Part shown: positions 15,995 to 24,028 of the stretch, piece by piece | How positions within the stretch are numbered: the first letter of the stretch is position 1 | How the letters are laid out: every line of letters begins with the position of its first letter | Source of the DNA: Methylobacterium variabile | GTDB taxonomy: Bacteria > Pseudomonadota > Alphaproteobacteria > Rhizobiales > Beijerinckiaceae | NCBI RefSeq assembly: GCF_001043975.1 | Contig: NZ_LABY01000059.1 | Span: forward strand, 1 to 64,000 | Direction: 5' to 3' | DNA: 64,000 nucleotides | Notes under the pieces: generated by a model | What the model saw: only the letters and a program-made list of their open reading frames with translations | Databases searched by the model: none | What the model was told of the DNA's origin: nothing | Position numbers and translations under genes: made by a program

Positions 15995-17038
15995 ATGCGC
16001 GCTGATCCCCCGGCTCCGGCCGGCACCGCACTGGCCGACGGTGCGTGGCGCCGCTTCGCCGCCTGCCTCGTCGCGACGGCGGCCGCGCTGCTCCTCGGCT
16101 ACCTCGCCCTGGCGCTGGCGGTCGATCCCTACGACACCGGCCGGCCGCGGCTCCTGCACCGCGACGGCGTGCGTCCGCAGGGTCCCCGCACCGCGGCGGC
16201 GAGCCGGGGGCGCGACCCCGCCTTCACGGCGGCGGTCATCGGCAACTCGCACATCCAGCTCGTCTCGCCCGAGCGCCTGCGCAACGCCACCGGGATCCCT
16301 GTCGTGCAGCTCGCCGTGCCGGGCACCGGCCCGGGGGAGCAGCTGCTCCTCGCCGGCTACTTCCTGCGCCACCACCCCGAGGCGAGGGCCCTGGTGATCG
16401 GGACCGATTCGACCTGGTGCACCGGCGATCCCGCGCTGCCGCCCCTGCGGCCGTTCCCGGCCTGGCTCCTCGCCGAGGACTGGGCGAGCTACCTGCGCGG
16501 CCTCCTGCGCCTCGGCAGCGCCGCGGAGGTCGCCGGCCGCCTCGCCTGGGCGGCGCGGCCGGCCCCGCGCCGGGCCGCGCCGGACGGCTACTGGGACTAC
16601 GAGGCGGATTACCGGCGCCTCGGTGATCCCGATGCGCCGGACCGGGCCGCCGCCCTGGCGCGGCCGGCCCCGTCCGAGCCCGATCCGGGGGAGGGCGGGC
16701 CCGAGTTTCCGGCGGCCGCCCGCCTGCGCGACCTGGCGGAAAGCCTCGCCCCGGGCACGGCCCTGGTGCTGGTCTTCCCCCCGGTCTACGCCGCCGCGCG
16801 GGCCCGGCCGGGTACCCTCCGGGCCGCCGCCGCCGAGGCCTGCCGCGCCGCCCTCACGGCCGCCGTGGCGCCGAGGGGCCGCGTCGTCGACTGGTCCGGC
16901 GACCGGCCCGAGCTGCACGACCCGGCCCTGTTCTTCGACGCCACCCATTACCGCCAGCCGCTGGCCCGGCGCCTCGAGGCCGACATCGCCGCCGCCCTCG
17001 GAGCCCGGGGGCCGGACGCAGATGGTCCGCGACCGTGA
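15995..17038 (+). CDS. Membrane-anchored SGNH-like protein, probable MBOAT partner
   Basis: This 347-residue protein has one N-terminal membrane segment (about residues 21-43). The periplasmic domain contains 'AVIGNSHIQLV' (GNSH 83-86, candidate nucleophile Ser85) and near the C-terminus 'FFDATHYRQP', which matches the D-x-x-H of the SGNH triad. This layout is that of AlgJ/AlgX/PatB-like proteins, which accept acyl groups from an MBOAT and pass them to a polysaccharide. The overall sequence is divergent and Arg/Ala-rich in the middle. The role is inferred from motif and pairing. Confidence 0.7.
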   Translation: MRADPPAPAGTALADGAWRRFAACLVATAAALLLGYLALALAVDPYDTGRPRLLHRDGVRPQGPRTAAASRGRDPAFTAAVIGNSHIQLVSPERLRNATGIPVVQLAVPGTGPGEQLLLAGYFLRHHPEARALVIGTDSTWCTGDPALPPLRPFPAWLLAEDWASYLRGLLRLGSAAEVAGRLAWAARPAPRRAAPDGYWDYEADYRRLGDPDAPDRAAALARPAPSEPDPGEGGPEFPAAARLRDLAESLAPGTALVLVFPPVYAAARARPGTLRAAAAEACRAALTAAVAPRGRVVDWSGDRPELHDPALFFDATHYRQPLARRLEADIAAALGARGPDADGPRP

Positions 17039-17099
17039 CACGTTTGCAGCAGAACGCCGCCGGCCCATGGTCCGGACCTTGCGTGTCGGCGCAGAGACG

Positions 17100-17128
17100 T
17101 TGTGGTGGCGTCCAGCCTCTATTATAGG
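17100..17128 (+). promoter_or_regulatory. Sigma70-type promoter of dksA
   Basis: TTGTGG (17100-17105) and TATAGG (17123-17128) are separated by 17 bases. The expected start is near 17135, giving a leader of about 64 bases before the dksA ATG. The -10 lies in 'ATTATAGG', unusually AT-rich for this DNA. Confidence 0.5.
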
Positions 17129-17198
17129 GCTGCGCCAAGAGGGCTGCTGCCGTGAAGTCGGCCGCTGTCATGAGAACATCGATTATCCGAGGGGCGCG

Positions 17199-17618
17199 AT
17201 GGCGAAGATCGTGATCGAGGAGGGCTATGCCCCCAATGACGCCGAGCCCTTCATGAACGAGCGTCAGCGGGAGTATTTCCGGCGCAAGCTCCAGAGTTGG
17301 AAGCAAGACATTCTGCGCGAGGCCCAGGACACCCTGGTGGCGCTGCAGAGCGAGAACGAGAATCACCCCGACCTGACCGACCGCGCCTCGTCCGAAACCG
17401 ACCGGGCGATCGAGTTGCGCGCGCGAGACCGGCAGCGCAAGCTGATCGCCAAGATCGACTCGGCGCTCGCCCGGATCGAGGACGGATCCTACGGCTACTG
17501 CGAGGAGACCGGCGAGCCGATCTCGCTCAAGCGCCTGGAGGCCCGTCCGATCGCCACCCTGTCCCTTGAGGCCCAGGAGCGCCACGAGCGCCGGGAGCGG
17601 GTGTACCGGGACGATTGA
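17199..17618 (+). CDS. dksA: RNA polymerase-binding transcription factor DksA
   Basis: This 139-residue protein has the DksA coiled-coil region ending in the tip motif 'DLTDRAS' (D-x-x-D-x-A), which reaches the polymerase active site through the secondary channel. The C-terminal globule reads 'GYCEETGEPISLKRLEARPIATLSLEAQERHERRERV'. Only one of the four zinc-binding Cys of E. coli DksA is kept, as commonly seen in alphaproteobacteria. DksA acts with ppGpp on rRNA and amino-acid operons. The start is the ATG at the end of a clear promoter-leader; the long upstream in-frame reading is a shadow of the SGNH gene. Confidence 0.92.
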   Translation: MAKIVIEEGYAPNDAEPFMNERQREYFRRKLQSWKQDILREAQDTLVALQSENENHPDLTDRASSETDRAIELRARDRQRKLIAKIDSALARIEDGSYGYCEETGEPISLKRLEARPIATLSLEAQERHERRERVYRDD

Positions 17619-17663
17619 ACCCGGGGACGTCGGCCCAATACCTCGCCCGGAAGCCGCGCATGA

Positions 17664-17689
17664 ACCCTTCCCCGCAGAGGGGGAGGGTC
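17664..17689. repeat. Short GC-rich palindrome after dksA
   Basis: ACCCTTCCCC and GGGGGAGGGT flank a 5-6-base centre, an inverted repeat that could fold in either transcript. It is followed at about 17770-17815 by further GC-rich hairpins. Together they probably end the converging dksA and flgH transcripts, although no T-run is present. Confidence 0.4.
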
Positions 17690-17910
17690 AACGTCCAGGG
17701 CGCGAAGCGCCTCTTCCTTGACACGTGATCTGACCGGGCGGCGCGAGCCGGCTTCCCGGTCAACGGCGTTTCGGCCCCGGAAACGAGAGTCGGCCCCGGC
17801 CGGGGAGTGCCGGGGCCGCGCCGCGTCCGGGCGGCTCAAGGGGGGAGCGCGCCGCCCAGTGCGGGATCCTGAGGGGGCGTTCCGGCGAGCGGGCGTCCGC
17901 CGGAACAGCA

Positions 17911-17944
17911 CCGTTCGTCAGAACGGCTCCGTTCGTCAGAACGG
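17911..17944. repeat. Tandem 16-bp palindrome at the 3' end of flgH
   Basis: The unit CCGTTCGTCAGAACGG occurs at 17911-17926 and again, identical, at 17929-17944. Each copy is a dyad with a 6-bp stem (CCGTTC/GAACGG). The second copy contains the flgH stop codon, so the other copy looks like a local duplication of the gene end. Confidence 0.6.
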
Positions 17945-18676
17945 CAGCACGATGTCCAGGAACTGCTGGCCGTAGCGCGGCTGCTGCACGTCGGTGATCT
18001 GGCCGCGGCCGCCATAGGCGATGCGGGCCTGGGCGATCTTGCTCGAGTCGATGGTGTTGTCGGACTCGATGTCCTCCGGCCGCACCACGCCGCCGACGAT
18101 CAGCTCGCGCACCTCGAAGTTGATGCGGATCTCCTGCCGGCCCTCCAGCACCAGGTTGCCGTTCGGCAGCACCTGCGTGACGATCGCCGCCACGTTGGTG
18201 GTCACGGTCTCGGCGCGCTGCACCGAGCCGGCGCCGTCGTTGCTGGTGACGGCATCCGCCGTGAGCAGCTTCGACGGATCGGCGCCGCCCAGGAGCTTGG
18301 TCTTCGTCTCGAGGCCGAAGGCGTTGGGCAGCCCGAACGACTCGCTGCTCGAGCGCGAGCGCTTGGTCTCGTTGTTGAGGTTCGCCTTGTCGGTGACGTT
18401 GATCTTCACCGTCACGAGGTCGCCGACCTTCGCGGCGCGCTGGTCCTTGAAGAAGGCCCGCGAGCCGGTGCGCCAGAGGGAGTTCGAGGCGTAGGAGACC
18501 GGCTGGACGTCCGGCATCGGCAGCCGCACCGGGCGGTAGCCCGCCTGCGCGGTCGGGTCCTCGATCGCCGAGAGCGCCGGCTGCGCGCCGATGTTCGAGA
18601 GGCGGTCGACGGTGTTGCAGCCGGCGAGCAGCAGGGCCGCGAGGGCCGGAAGGGCGAGGCGGGAGACGGGCGTCAT
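17936..18676 (-). CDS. flgH: Flagellar L-ring lipoprotein FlgH
   Basis: This 246-residue protein has a lipoprotein signal with the lipobox LLAGC, acylated at Cys20. The mature part has FlgH blocks 'GSRAFFKDQRAAKVGDLVTVKINVTDKANLNNETKRSRSSSES' and the C-terminal 'DSSKIAQARIAYGGRGQITDVQQPRYGQQFLDIVLPF'. FlgH forms the outer-membrane bushing for the rod. It lies 12 bases after flgA, last in the flgF-flgG-flgA-flgH unit. The gene ends inside a tandem palindrome. Confidence 0.95.
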   Translation of the reverse strand: MTPVSRLALPALAALLLAGCNTVDRLSNIGAQPALSAIEDPTAQAGYRPVRLPMPDVQPVSYASNSLWRTGSRAFFKDQRAAKVGDLVTVKINVTDKANLNNETKRSRSSSESFGLPNAFGLETKTKLLGGADPSKLLTADAVTSNDGAGSVQRAETVTTNVAAIVTQVLPNGNLVLEGRQEIRINFEVRELIVGGVVRPEDIESDNTIDSSKIAQARIAYGGRGQITDVQQPRYGQQFLDIVLPF

Positions 18677-18688
18677 CGCGCGTGTCCC

Positions 18689-19753
18689 TCAGCGGGCCGG
18701 GACGGCGGCGGCGAGCCGGCCGGGCGCGGCCGCCGCCGTCACCGGGACGATCGGCGCCACGGTCACGCGGCCGGGGCCGATCACGGTGGCCTGGATCACC
18801 TTCTTGGAGACCGGGTTGACCACCCCGATCACCGCCCCGAGGGGGCCGCCCTCCCGGGCCTGGCCGCGCAGCGCCAGGACCACGCCGGGGGTCTCGTAGA
18901 CGATCGTCACCGACTCGCCGCGGGCGACGAGGTCCGGCCGGCCGAGATCGCCGGCGCGGAGCGCCGTGCCGGCGCCGAGGGGCTTCTGCGCCACCTGGCC
19001 GACGAAGGCCGCCGGGTCGGCGGCGATGTCGGCGGGCAGGCCCTCGCGCGGGCGCCGCTCGACCGCGACGTCGGGCGCGGAGAGCGTCTCGCCCCGGCCG
19101 ATCGCCCGGGTGAGCACCGCGACGTCGGCCATCTCGACCACCTGGCCGGCGACACGGAGCGAGGCCTGGCGCTCGCCCACCACCACGAGGGCGGTGACCC
19201 GGCGGCTGCGGGGATCGTAGGTCACGTCCTGGGCGGCCAGCGGGCTCGTGAGGTCCGGCGGCACGGTCAGGACCGGGGGCTCGCCCTCGAAGGCGACGGT
19301 GACGAAGCCGGCATCGAGCCCGCGGAGCTTCACGAGCGCCGCCTTCACGGCGGCCTCGATCTCCGGCGCGGCGATGCGGCGGGCCGCGCGCTGCACCGAG
19401 ATCTGGAGACGGCCGCCGCTCTCCGGCGCGTCGAGCCCGAGGCCGGCCGCCGCCTCGACGATGCGCCGCACCTGGATCGTGCCGGAGCTGCCCAGCGCCG
19501 GCGCCCGGAAGAGCGCCCTCTGGGCGAGGGCCGGCGGCGCCCCGGAGACGAGGTCGCCGAGCGTGATGACGTCGCGCTCGGCGGTGATGTCGCCCTTGAG
19601 GGAGAGGCGGGGCGACTCTGCGGCGAGCACCGGCAGGGTGAGGAGGCCGAGGGCCACGAGCGTGAAGGCGGTGCGCCCGAGGATGCCGGCGCCGAGGAGC
19701 GCGCGGCGCGCCTCCGGGGCGGGGGTGGCGGACTGGATCATCGGGGCGCTCAT
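18689..19753 (-). CDS. flgA: P-ring assembly chaperone FlgA
   Basis: This 354-residue protein has a signal-peptide region (about residues 28-45, ending LPVLAA, preceded by a longish cytoplasmic tail). The C-terminal SAF-type domain carries 'AIGRGETLSAPDVAVERRPREGLP' and 'GTALRAGDLGRPDLVARGESVTIVYETPGVVLALRGQAREGGPLGAVIGVVNPVSKKVIQATVIGPGRV', typical of FlgA. It is longer than the roughly 230-residue enteric form. FlgA helps FlgI polymerise in the periplasm. Its ATG overlaps the flgG stop (ATGA), implying coupling. A start inside the tail is possible. Confidence 0.9.
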   Translation of the reverse strand: MSAPMIQSATPAPEARRALLGAGILGRTAFTLVALGLLTLPVLAAESPRLSLKGDITAERDVITLGDLVSGAPPALAQRALFRAPALGSSGTIQVRRIVEAAAGLGLDAPESGGRLQISVQRAARRIAAPEIEAAVKAALVKLRGLDAGFVTVAFEGEPPVLTVPPDLTSPLAAQDVTYDPRSRRVTALVVVGERQASLRVAGQVVEMADVAVLTRAIGRGETLSAPDVAVERRPREGLPADIAADPAAFVGQVAQKPLGAGTALRAGDLGRPDLVARGESVTIVYETPGVVLALRGQAREGGPLGAVIGVVNPVSKKVIQATVIGPGRVTVAPIVPVTAAAAPGRLAAAVPAR

Positions 19754-20541
19754 CCGCGGAACATCTGCGAGGTGGTGGAGAGCATCTGGTCGGCGGCGGT
19801 CACGACCTTCGAGTTCATCTCGTAGGCGCGCTGCGCGGCGATCAGCGAGGAGATCTCCGAGACGGCGTTGACGTTGGCCTCCTCGAGGTAGCTCTGCTGG
19901 AGGTTGCCGAACCCCTCGTTGCCGGGGATGCCGGTGATGGGCGGGCCCGAGGCCAGGGTCTCGATGAACAGGTTGTCGCCGATCGATTCGAGGCCGACCT
20001 TGTTGACGAACCGGGCCATCTGGATCTGGCCGAGGTTCTGCGGCGCGGTCTGGCCCGGCACCATCGCCTGCACCACGCCCGAGGCGCTGATGGTGACGCG
20101 GGTGGCGTTGTTCGGCACCGTGATGTTCGGGTTCATCAGGTAGCCGTCGCGGGTGACGATCTGCCCCTGCGCGTCGAGGTCGAACGAGCCGTCCCTCGTG
20201 TAGGCGGTGCGCCCGTCCGGCATGGTAATCTGGAAGAAGCCCTCGCCGCGCACCGCGACGTCGTAGGTCTTCTCCGTCGAGGACAGCGTGCCCTGCGACA
20301 TCACCCGGGCGGTCGAGGTGGTCTTCACGCCCGAGCCGAGGGCGAGGCCCGCCGGCAGCTGGTTGTTCTGGTCGGAGGTGGCGGAGCCCGCCCGGCGCAG
20401 GTTCTGGTAGAGAAGGTCCTGGAAATGCGCCTGCTGGCGCTTGTAGCCGGTCGTGCGCAGGTTCGCGATGTTGTTCGAGATGACCTGGACGTTGAGTTCC
20501 TGGGCCGCCATGCCGGTGGCGGCGGCGTAGAGCGCGCGCAT
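19750..20541 (-). CDS. flgG: Flagellar distal rod protein FlgG
   Basis: This 263-residue protein is at full family length. The N-terminal rod/hook motif 'ALYAAATGMAAQELNVQVISNNIANLRTTGYKRQQAHFQDLLYQ' and the C-terminal 'YLEEANVNAVSEISSLIAAQRAYEMNSKVVTAADQMLSTTSQMFR' are classical. FlgG makes the distal rod that spans the P and L rings. It lies 12 bases after flgF and overlaps flgA by 4 bases. Confidence 0.96.
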   Translation of the reverse strand: MRALYAAATGMAAQELNVQVISNNIANLRTTGYKRQQAHFQDLLYQNLRRAGSATSDQNNQLPAGLALGSGVKTTSTARVMSQGTLSSTEKTYDVAVRGEGFFQITMPDGRTAYTRDGSFDLDAQGQIVTRDGYLMNPNITVPNNATRVTISASGVVQAMVPGQTAPQNLGQIQMARFVNKVGLESIGDNLFIETLASGPPITGIPGNEGFGNLQQSYLEEANVNAVSEISSLIAAQRAYEMNSKVVTAADQMLSTTSQMFRG

Positions 20542-20553
20542 CGTCGGTCCTCC

Positions 20554-21300
20554 TTACGCGGCCGAGGCGTCGGCGAGGCGCTGGATCGCCATGCCGCGCA
20601 GGGAATCGAGCCGCGAGACCGTGTCGGAGACGAGCTGGTAGACCCGGTTCACCTCCAGCATCCGGCTCATCGCCAGGACCGGGCGGACGTTCGAGCGCTC
20701 CAGCGCCCCGGGCTCGAGCCGCCCCTGCGGGCCCGCCGGCTGGGGCGCGGCGGTCGCGGAGTAGAGGTTGCCGCCGGCATTCGTCAGGCCCTGCGGGTCG
20801 GCGAAGGTGACGAGGCGGACCTTGCCGCGGTTGCCCTGGTTGGTCGAGACGGTGCCGTCCGGCCCGATCGTCAGCCCGGTCTCCTGCTGGCTGATCTGGA
20901 TGGGGCCGCCGTCGCCGAGCACCAGGTGGCCGTCGCTCGTCACGATCTGCCCCTGCGGGTTCATCTCGAAGGCGCCGTTGCGGGTGTAGCGCTCGCCCTG
21001 CGGCGTCTGCACCGCGAAGAAGGCCTCGCCGCGGATCGCGACGTTGAGCGGGTTGCCGGTGGCCTCGACGGGACCCTGGCTCAGGTCGAGGGGCGTGGCC
21101 GCGTCGATGACGTAGGACAGGCGACGGTCGGGACGCTGGAAGGTCTCCGCGCTCGCCTTCGGCATCAGGTATTCCTGGAAGCGCGTCGTGCGCGCCTTGA
21201 AGCCCGTCGTGGTGACGTTGGCCATGTTGTTGGCGATGACCTCGAGCTCGCGCCCCAGGGCCATCTGGGCCGAGAGCCCGATCAGCTGGGCATTCTGCAT
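20554..21300 (-). CDS. flgF: Flagellar proximal rod protein FlgF
   Basis: The protein is 248 residues from the ATG giving 'MQNAQLIGLSAQMALGRELEVIANNMANVTTTGFKARTTRFQEYL', the FlgF/FlgG N-terminal motif. An earlier ATG would add 14 non-conserved residues. It includes 'IRGEAFFAVQTPQGERYTRNGAFEMNPQGQIV' and a C-terminal rod helix. FlgF is part of the proximal rod. It is first in a four-gene unit (flgF-G-A-H), divergent from fliL, with a sigma54-type promoter 78 bases upstream. Confidence 0.94.
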   Translation of the reverse strand: MQNAQLIGLSAQMALGRELEVIANNMANVTTTGFKARTTRFQEYLMPKASAETFQRPDRRLSYVIDAATPLDLSQGPVEATGNPLNVAIRGEAFFAVQTPQGERYTRNGAFEMNPQGQIVTSDGHLVLGDGGPIQISQQETGLTIGPDGTVSTNQGNRGKVRLVTFADPQGLTNAGGNLYSATAAPQPAGPQGRLEPGALERSNVRPVLAMSRMLEVNRVYQLVSDTVSRLDSLRGMAIQRLADASAA

Positions 21301-21377
21301 CCGTCTCGTGCTCCCCGACGATGCGGTTCCTGTCCGGGCCACCCCGCTCCCCAGCGGCCGACCCGTTCCTTTTGGTT

Positions 21378-21393
21378 GGCAGGGCGCGTGCCA
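21378..21393 (-). promoter_or_regulatory. Sigma54-type promoter before flgF
   Basis: On the minus strand TGGCACGCGCCCTGCC has a perfect -24 element (TGGCACG) and a -12 TGC at the required spacing. The start would be about 65 bases before the flgF ATG. It would drive flgF-flgG-flgA-flgH and matches the class of site found before flgI. Confidence 0.65.
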
Positions 21394-21508
21394 GGTCGGT
21401 GCGCCGGAATTCCTGCTGTTATGGCAAATGCTTGGTTAATCGGTCGCGGGCCCCGGACCGTGACGGGATTGCCGGCCCGGCAGGTTCGACCGGGCAGAAT
21501 TTGCCGCC

Positions 21509-21524
21509 TTAACGGCGCGTTAAC
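21509..21524 (+). promoter_or_regulatory. CtrA-binding site before fliL
   Basis: TTAA-CGGCGCG-TTAAC is a perfect match to the alphaproteobacterial CtrA consensus TTAA-N7-TTAAC. It lies 68 bases before the fliL ATG. In Caulobacter the fliLM promoter is a class II flagellar promoter activated by the cell-cycle regulator CtrA, so the site suggests that this unit is early and cell-cycle controlled. Confidence 0.8.
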
Positions 21525-21591
21525 CGTCTTCCCACAATCTGCGGGTGGGTCCCGATCACGGGTTGTTCTTCAGGTTTGGACGGCGGGCGCG

Positions 21592-22104
21592 ATGGCCAGG
21601 AAGCCCAAGAAGGGTCAGGCACCAGCTCCGGAAGCCGAGGGCGAGGAGGGCGCGGCCCCCGCCGGCGGGGGCCGGAAGAAGCTCGTCATCATCGCTGCCG
21701 CCGTGCTGCTGGTGGCCGGCGCCGGGGGCGGCTTCATGGTGATGCGCAGCCGCGCCGCCCATGCCGAGAAGCCGGCCGTCGAGCAGAAGCTGCCGGTCGC
21801 CTTCATGGACATGCGCGAGATGACCATGAACCTGATCCCCGAGCCCGGGCAGACCCAGCCGCGCTTCGTGCGGCTGAAGCTCGCCCTCGAGGTGCGGGAC
21901 GCCAAGGTGGCGTCCGAGATCCAGGCGCTGATGCCGCGGGTCGAGGACACGTTCCAGGTCTTCGTGCGCGAGCTGCGGGTCGGCGACTTCGAGGCGGCGG
22001 GCGGGACCTACCGCCTGCGCGAGGAGCTGCTGCGGCGCGTCAACGTGGCGGTCTACCCCGCCAAGGTCGACGCGGTGCTCTTCAAGGACTTCATCATCCA
22101 GTAG
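21592..22104 (+). CDS. fliL: Flagellar basal-body-associated protein FliL
   Basis: The protein is 170 residues with a Lys/Glu/Ala-rich cytoplasmic tail, one membrane segment (about 31-50) and a periplasmic domain with 'MREMTMNLIPEPGQTQPRFVRLKLALEVRD' and 'RLREELLRRVNVAVYPAKVDAVLFKDFIIQ', the FliL signature. It surrounds the stator units and supports torque. It is first in the fliL-fliM-DUF6468-motE-TPR series, with a CtrA box upstream. The much longer in-frame reading upstream is a shadow of flgF. Confidence 0.93.
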   Translation: MARKPKKGQAPAPEAEGEEGAAPAGGGRKKLVIIAAAVLLVAGAGGGFMVMRSRAAHAEKPAVEQKLPVAFMDMREMTMNLIPEPGQTQPRFVRLKLALEVRDAKVASEIQALMPRVEDTFQVFVRELRVGDFEAAGGTYRLREELLRRVNVAVYPAKVDAVLFKDFIIQ

Positions 22105-22131
22105 AATCCTCGAGCGGGATTTGGTGCTTCC

Positions 22132-23346
22132 GTGGCCGGACCTGACGACACCATCGACGACGACGACTGGGCCGCCGCGCTGATCGAGCAGGGCGGGGGC
22201 GGCGACGCCTCGCTCGCCGAGGAGTGGGGCGCGGCGCTGGCGGAGCAGGGCACCGCCACCCAGGCGAGCGACATGGCGGCCGAATGGGCCAACATGATCG
22301 ACGAGGGCGAGGCCGAGAACCTCCCCGAGCTCGCCGGCAACGACCGCATCCTGAACCAGGAGGAGATCGACCAGGTCCTCGGCTTCTCGCTGAGGGAGCT
22401 CTCGGCCTCGGGCGCGGGCGGCATCCGGGCCATCGTCGATTCGGGCGTCGTCTCGTACGAGCGCCTGCCGATGCTCGAGATCGTCTTCGACCGGATGATC
22501 CGGTTGCTGTCGACCTCGTTGCGCAACTTCTTCCAGGACAACGTCGAGGTCACCCTCGACAACATCACCTCGGTGCGCTTCGGCGACTACCTGAACGCGA
22601 TCCCGCTGCCGACGCTGCTCGGCGTGTTCCGGGCCGACGCGTGGGAGAATTCGGGGCTCGTCACGGTCGAGTCGAACCTCGCCTATTCGACCCTCGACCT
22701 GCTGCTCGGCGGCAAGCGCGGCGGCACCAGCATCCGCCTCGACGGGCGGCCGTTCACGCCGATCGAGATGCAGCTCGTGCGCCGCATGGTCGAGATCATC
22801 CTCGGCGACCTCGAGGCCTCGTTCCAGCCGCTCTCGCCGGTGCGCTTCCTCATCGACCGGATCGAGACCAACCCGCGCTTCGCCACCATCACGCGGCCGG
22901 CCAACGCGGCGATCCTGATCGACCTCAAGCTCGACATGGAGGGCCGCGGCGGGCTGCTCCAGATCCTGTTTCCCTACGCCACGATCGAGCCGATCCGCGA
23001 TCTGCTGCTGCAGAGCTTCATGGGCGAGAAGCTCGGCCGCGACCACATCTGGGAGGGGCACCTCGCCACCGAGATCTTCCAGGCCGACGTCGCGGTCGAG
23101 GCGGTGCTGCACGAGATGTCGCTGCCCCTGCGCCGGGTGCTCTCGCTCGAGGTCGGCGACACCATCATGTTCGACGCCAAGCCCTCCGACCTCATCACCC
23201 TGCGCTGCGGCGACTGGGCGATGACGCAGGGGCGGATCGGACGCCTCGACGACAGCATCGCCGTGCAGGTGACCCGCCCCCTGCGCCGCGCCCGCACCAC
23301 CTTCGCGGCCTTCGAGGCCTCGATGCAGAACCGCAAGGACGGCTGA
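22132..23346 (+). CDS. fliM: Flagellar motor switch protein FliM
   Basis: This 404-residue protein starts at GTG 22132, 27 bases after fliL. An acidic N-terminal region precedes 'NDRILNQEEIDQVLGF', the GGxGG-type middle domain ('SSLRNFFQDNVEVTLDNITSVRFGDYLNAIPLPTLLGVF') and the C-terminal SpoA domain ('LEVGDTIMFDAKPSDLITLRCGDWAMTQGRIGRLDDSIAVQV'). FliM forms the C-ring with FliG and FliN and binds CheY-P. The N-terminal region is longer than in enterics, where this part holds the CheY peptide. Confidence 0.94.
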   Translation: MAGPDDTIDDDDWAAALIEQGGGGDASLAEEWGAALAEQGTATQASDMAAEWANMIDEGEAENLPELAGNDRILNQEEIDQVLGFSLRELSASGAGGIRAIVDSGVVSYERLPMLEIVFDRMIRLLSTSLRNFFQDNVEVTLDNITSVRFGDYLNAIPLPTLLGVFRADAWENSGLVTVESNLAYSTLDLLLGGKRGGTSIRLDGRPFTPIEMQLVRRMVEIILGDLEASFQPLSPVRFLIDRIETNPRFATITRPANAAILIDLKLDMEGRGGLLQILFPYATIEPIRDLLLQSFMGEKLGRDHIWEGHLATEIFQADVAVEAVLHEMSLPLRRVLSLEVGDTIMFDAKPSDLITLRCGDWAMTQGRIGRLDDSIAVQVTRPLRRARTTFAAFEASMQNRKDG

Positions 23347-23398
23347 GGTCGACCATGTCCCCCCTGAACCTGCCGCAGCCCCGGAGCGAGGCGACGCC

Positions 23399-24028
23399 GT
23401 GAGCCTGATCGTCAGCATCCTGGCCGACCTGCTGGTGGCGGTCCTGCTCGTCGCCTGCATCGTCACCTCCGTCGGCCTCGGCCGCCGCATCACCCGCCTC
23501 AAGGCCGACGAGGCGGCGATGCGCCAGACCATCGGCGACCTGATGGGGGCGACCGAGTCCGCCGAGCGGGCGATCGCCGGCCTGCGCACCACGCTCGCCG
23601 AGTGCGACCGGACGCTCGCCGAGCGCCTGCGCCTGGCCGAGCGCACCAACGCCGACCTCGCGGCCCAGCTCCAGGCCGGCGACGAGGTGCTCTCCCGCAT
23701 CGGCCGCATCGTCGCCCAGGCCCGGGCGGCGGCGCCCACCGAGATGGCGGCCCCGGCCGCGTCCGCGCAAGCCGCCGCCTTCGCTCAAGCGTTCGCCCAG
23801 GCCCCAGCCGCGCAGGGCGCCGGCGCTCCGGCCGCGCAAGGTCCCGTCGTTCAAGGTCCCGTCGTTCAAGGTCCCGTCGCGCAGGCGCCCGCTGCTCCTG
23901 CGCCGGTGCCGCCGCCCGCGCCCGAGCCGCGGCCGGTCTCCACCAGCGAGCGCCTCGGCGCCGCCGCGGCCGCCGCCCGCGCCCTGAGCGAGCGGGCCCT
24001 GAGCCGCCTCCAGGCTCAGGCCGCATGA
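23399..24028 (+). CDS. DUF6468 flagellar-cluster membrane protein
   Basis: The protein is 209 residues from GTG 23399. It has one N-terminal membrane segment (about 5-25), then a helical, probably coiled-coil region ('RITRLKADEAAMRQTIGDLMGATESAERAIAGLRTTLAECDRTLAERLRLAERTNADLAAQL'), and a low-complexity Ala/Pro/Gln tail. It matches the DUF6468 type seen next to fliM and motE in alphaproteobacteria. Function is unknown; a basal-body role is inferred. Its tail contains three 15-base tandem units encoding GPVVQ-like repeats. Its stop overlaps the motE start (ATGA). Confidence 0.75.
   Translation: MSLIVSILADLLVAVLLVACIVTSVGLGRRITRLKADEAAMRQTIGDLMGATESAERAIAGLRTTLAECDRTLAERLRLAERTNADLAAQLQAGDEVLSRIGRIVAQARAAAPTEMAAPAASAQAAAFAQAFAQAPAAQGAGAPAAQGPVVQGPVVQGPVAQAPAAPAPVPPPAPEPRPVSTSERLGAAAAAARALSERALSRLQAQAA
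23840..23884 (+). repeat. Three 15-bp tandem repeats inside the DUF6468 gene
   Basis: The unit GGTCCCGTCGTTCAA occurs three times (23840, 23855, 23870), the last copy with changed ending. In frame it gives a GPVVQ/GPVAQ pentapeptide repeat in the proline-rich tail. Such repeats change copy number easily, so tail length may vary between strains. Confidence 0.8.
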
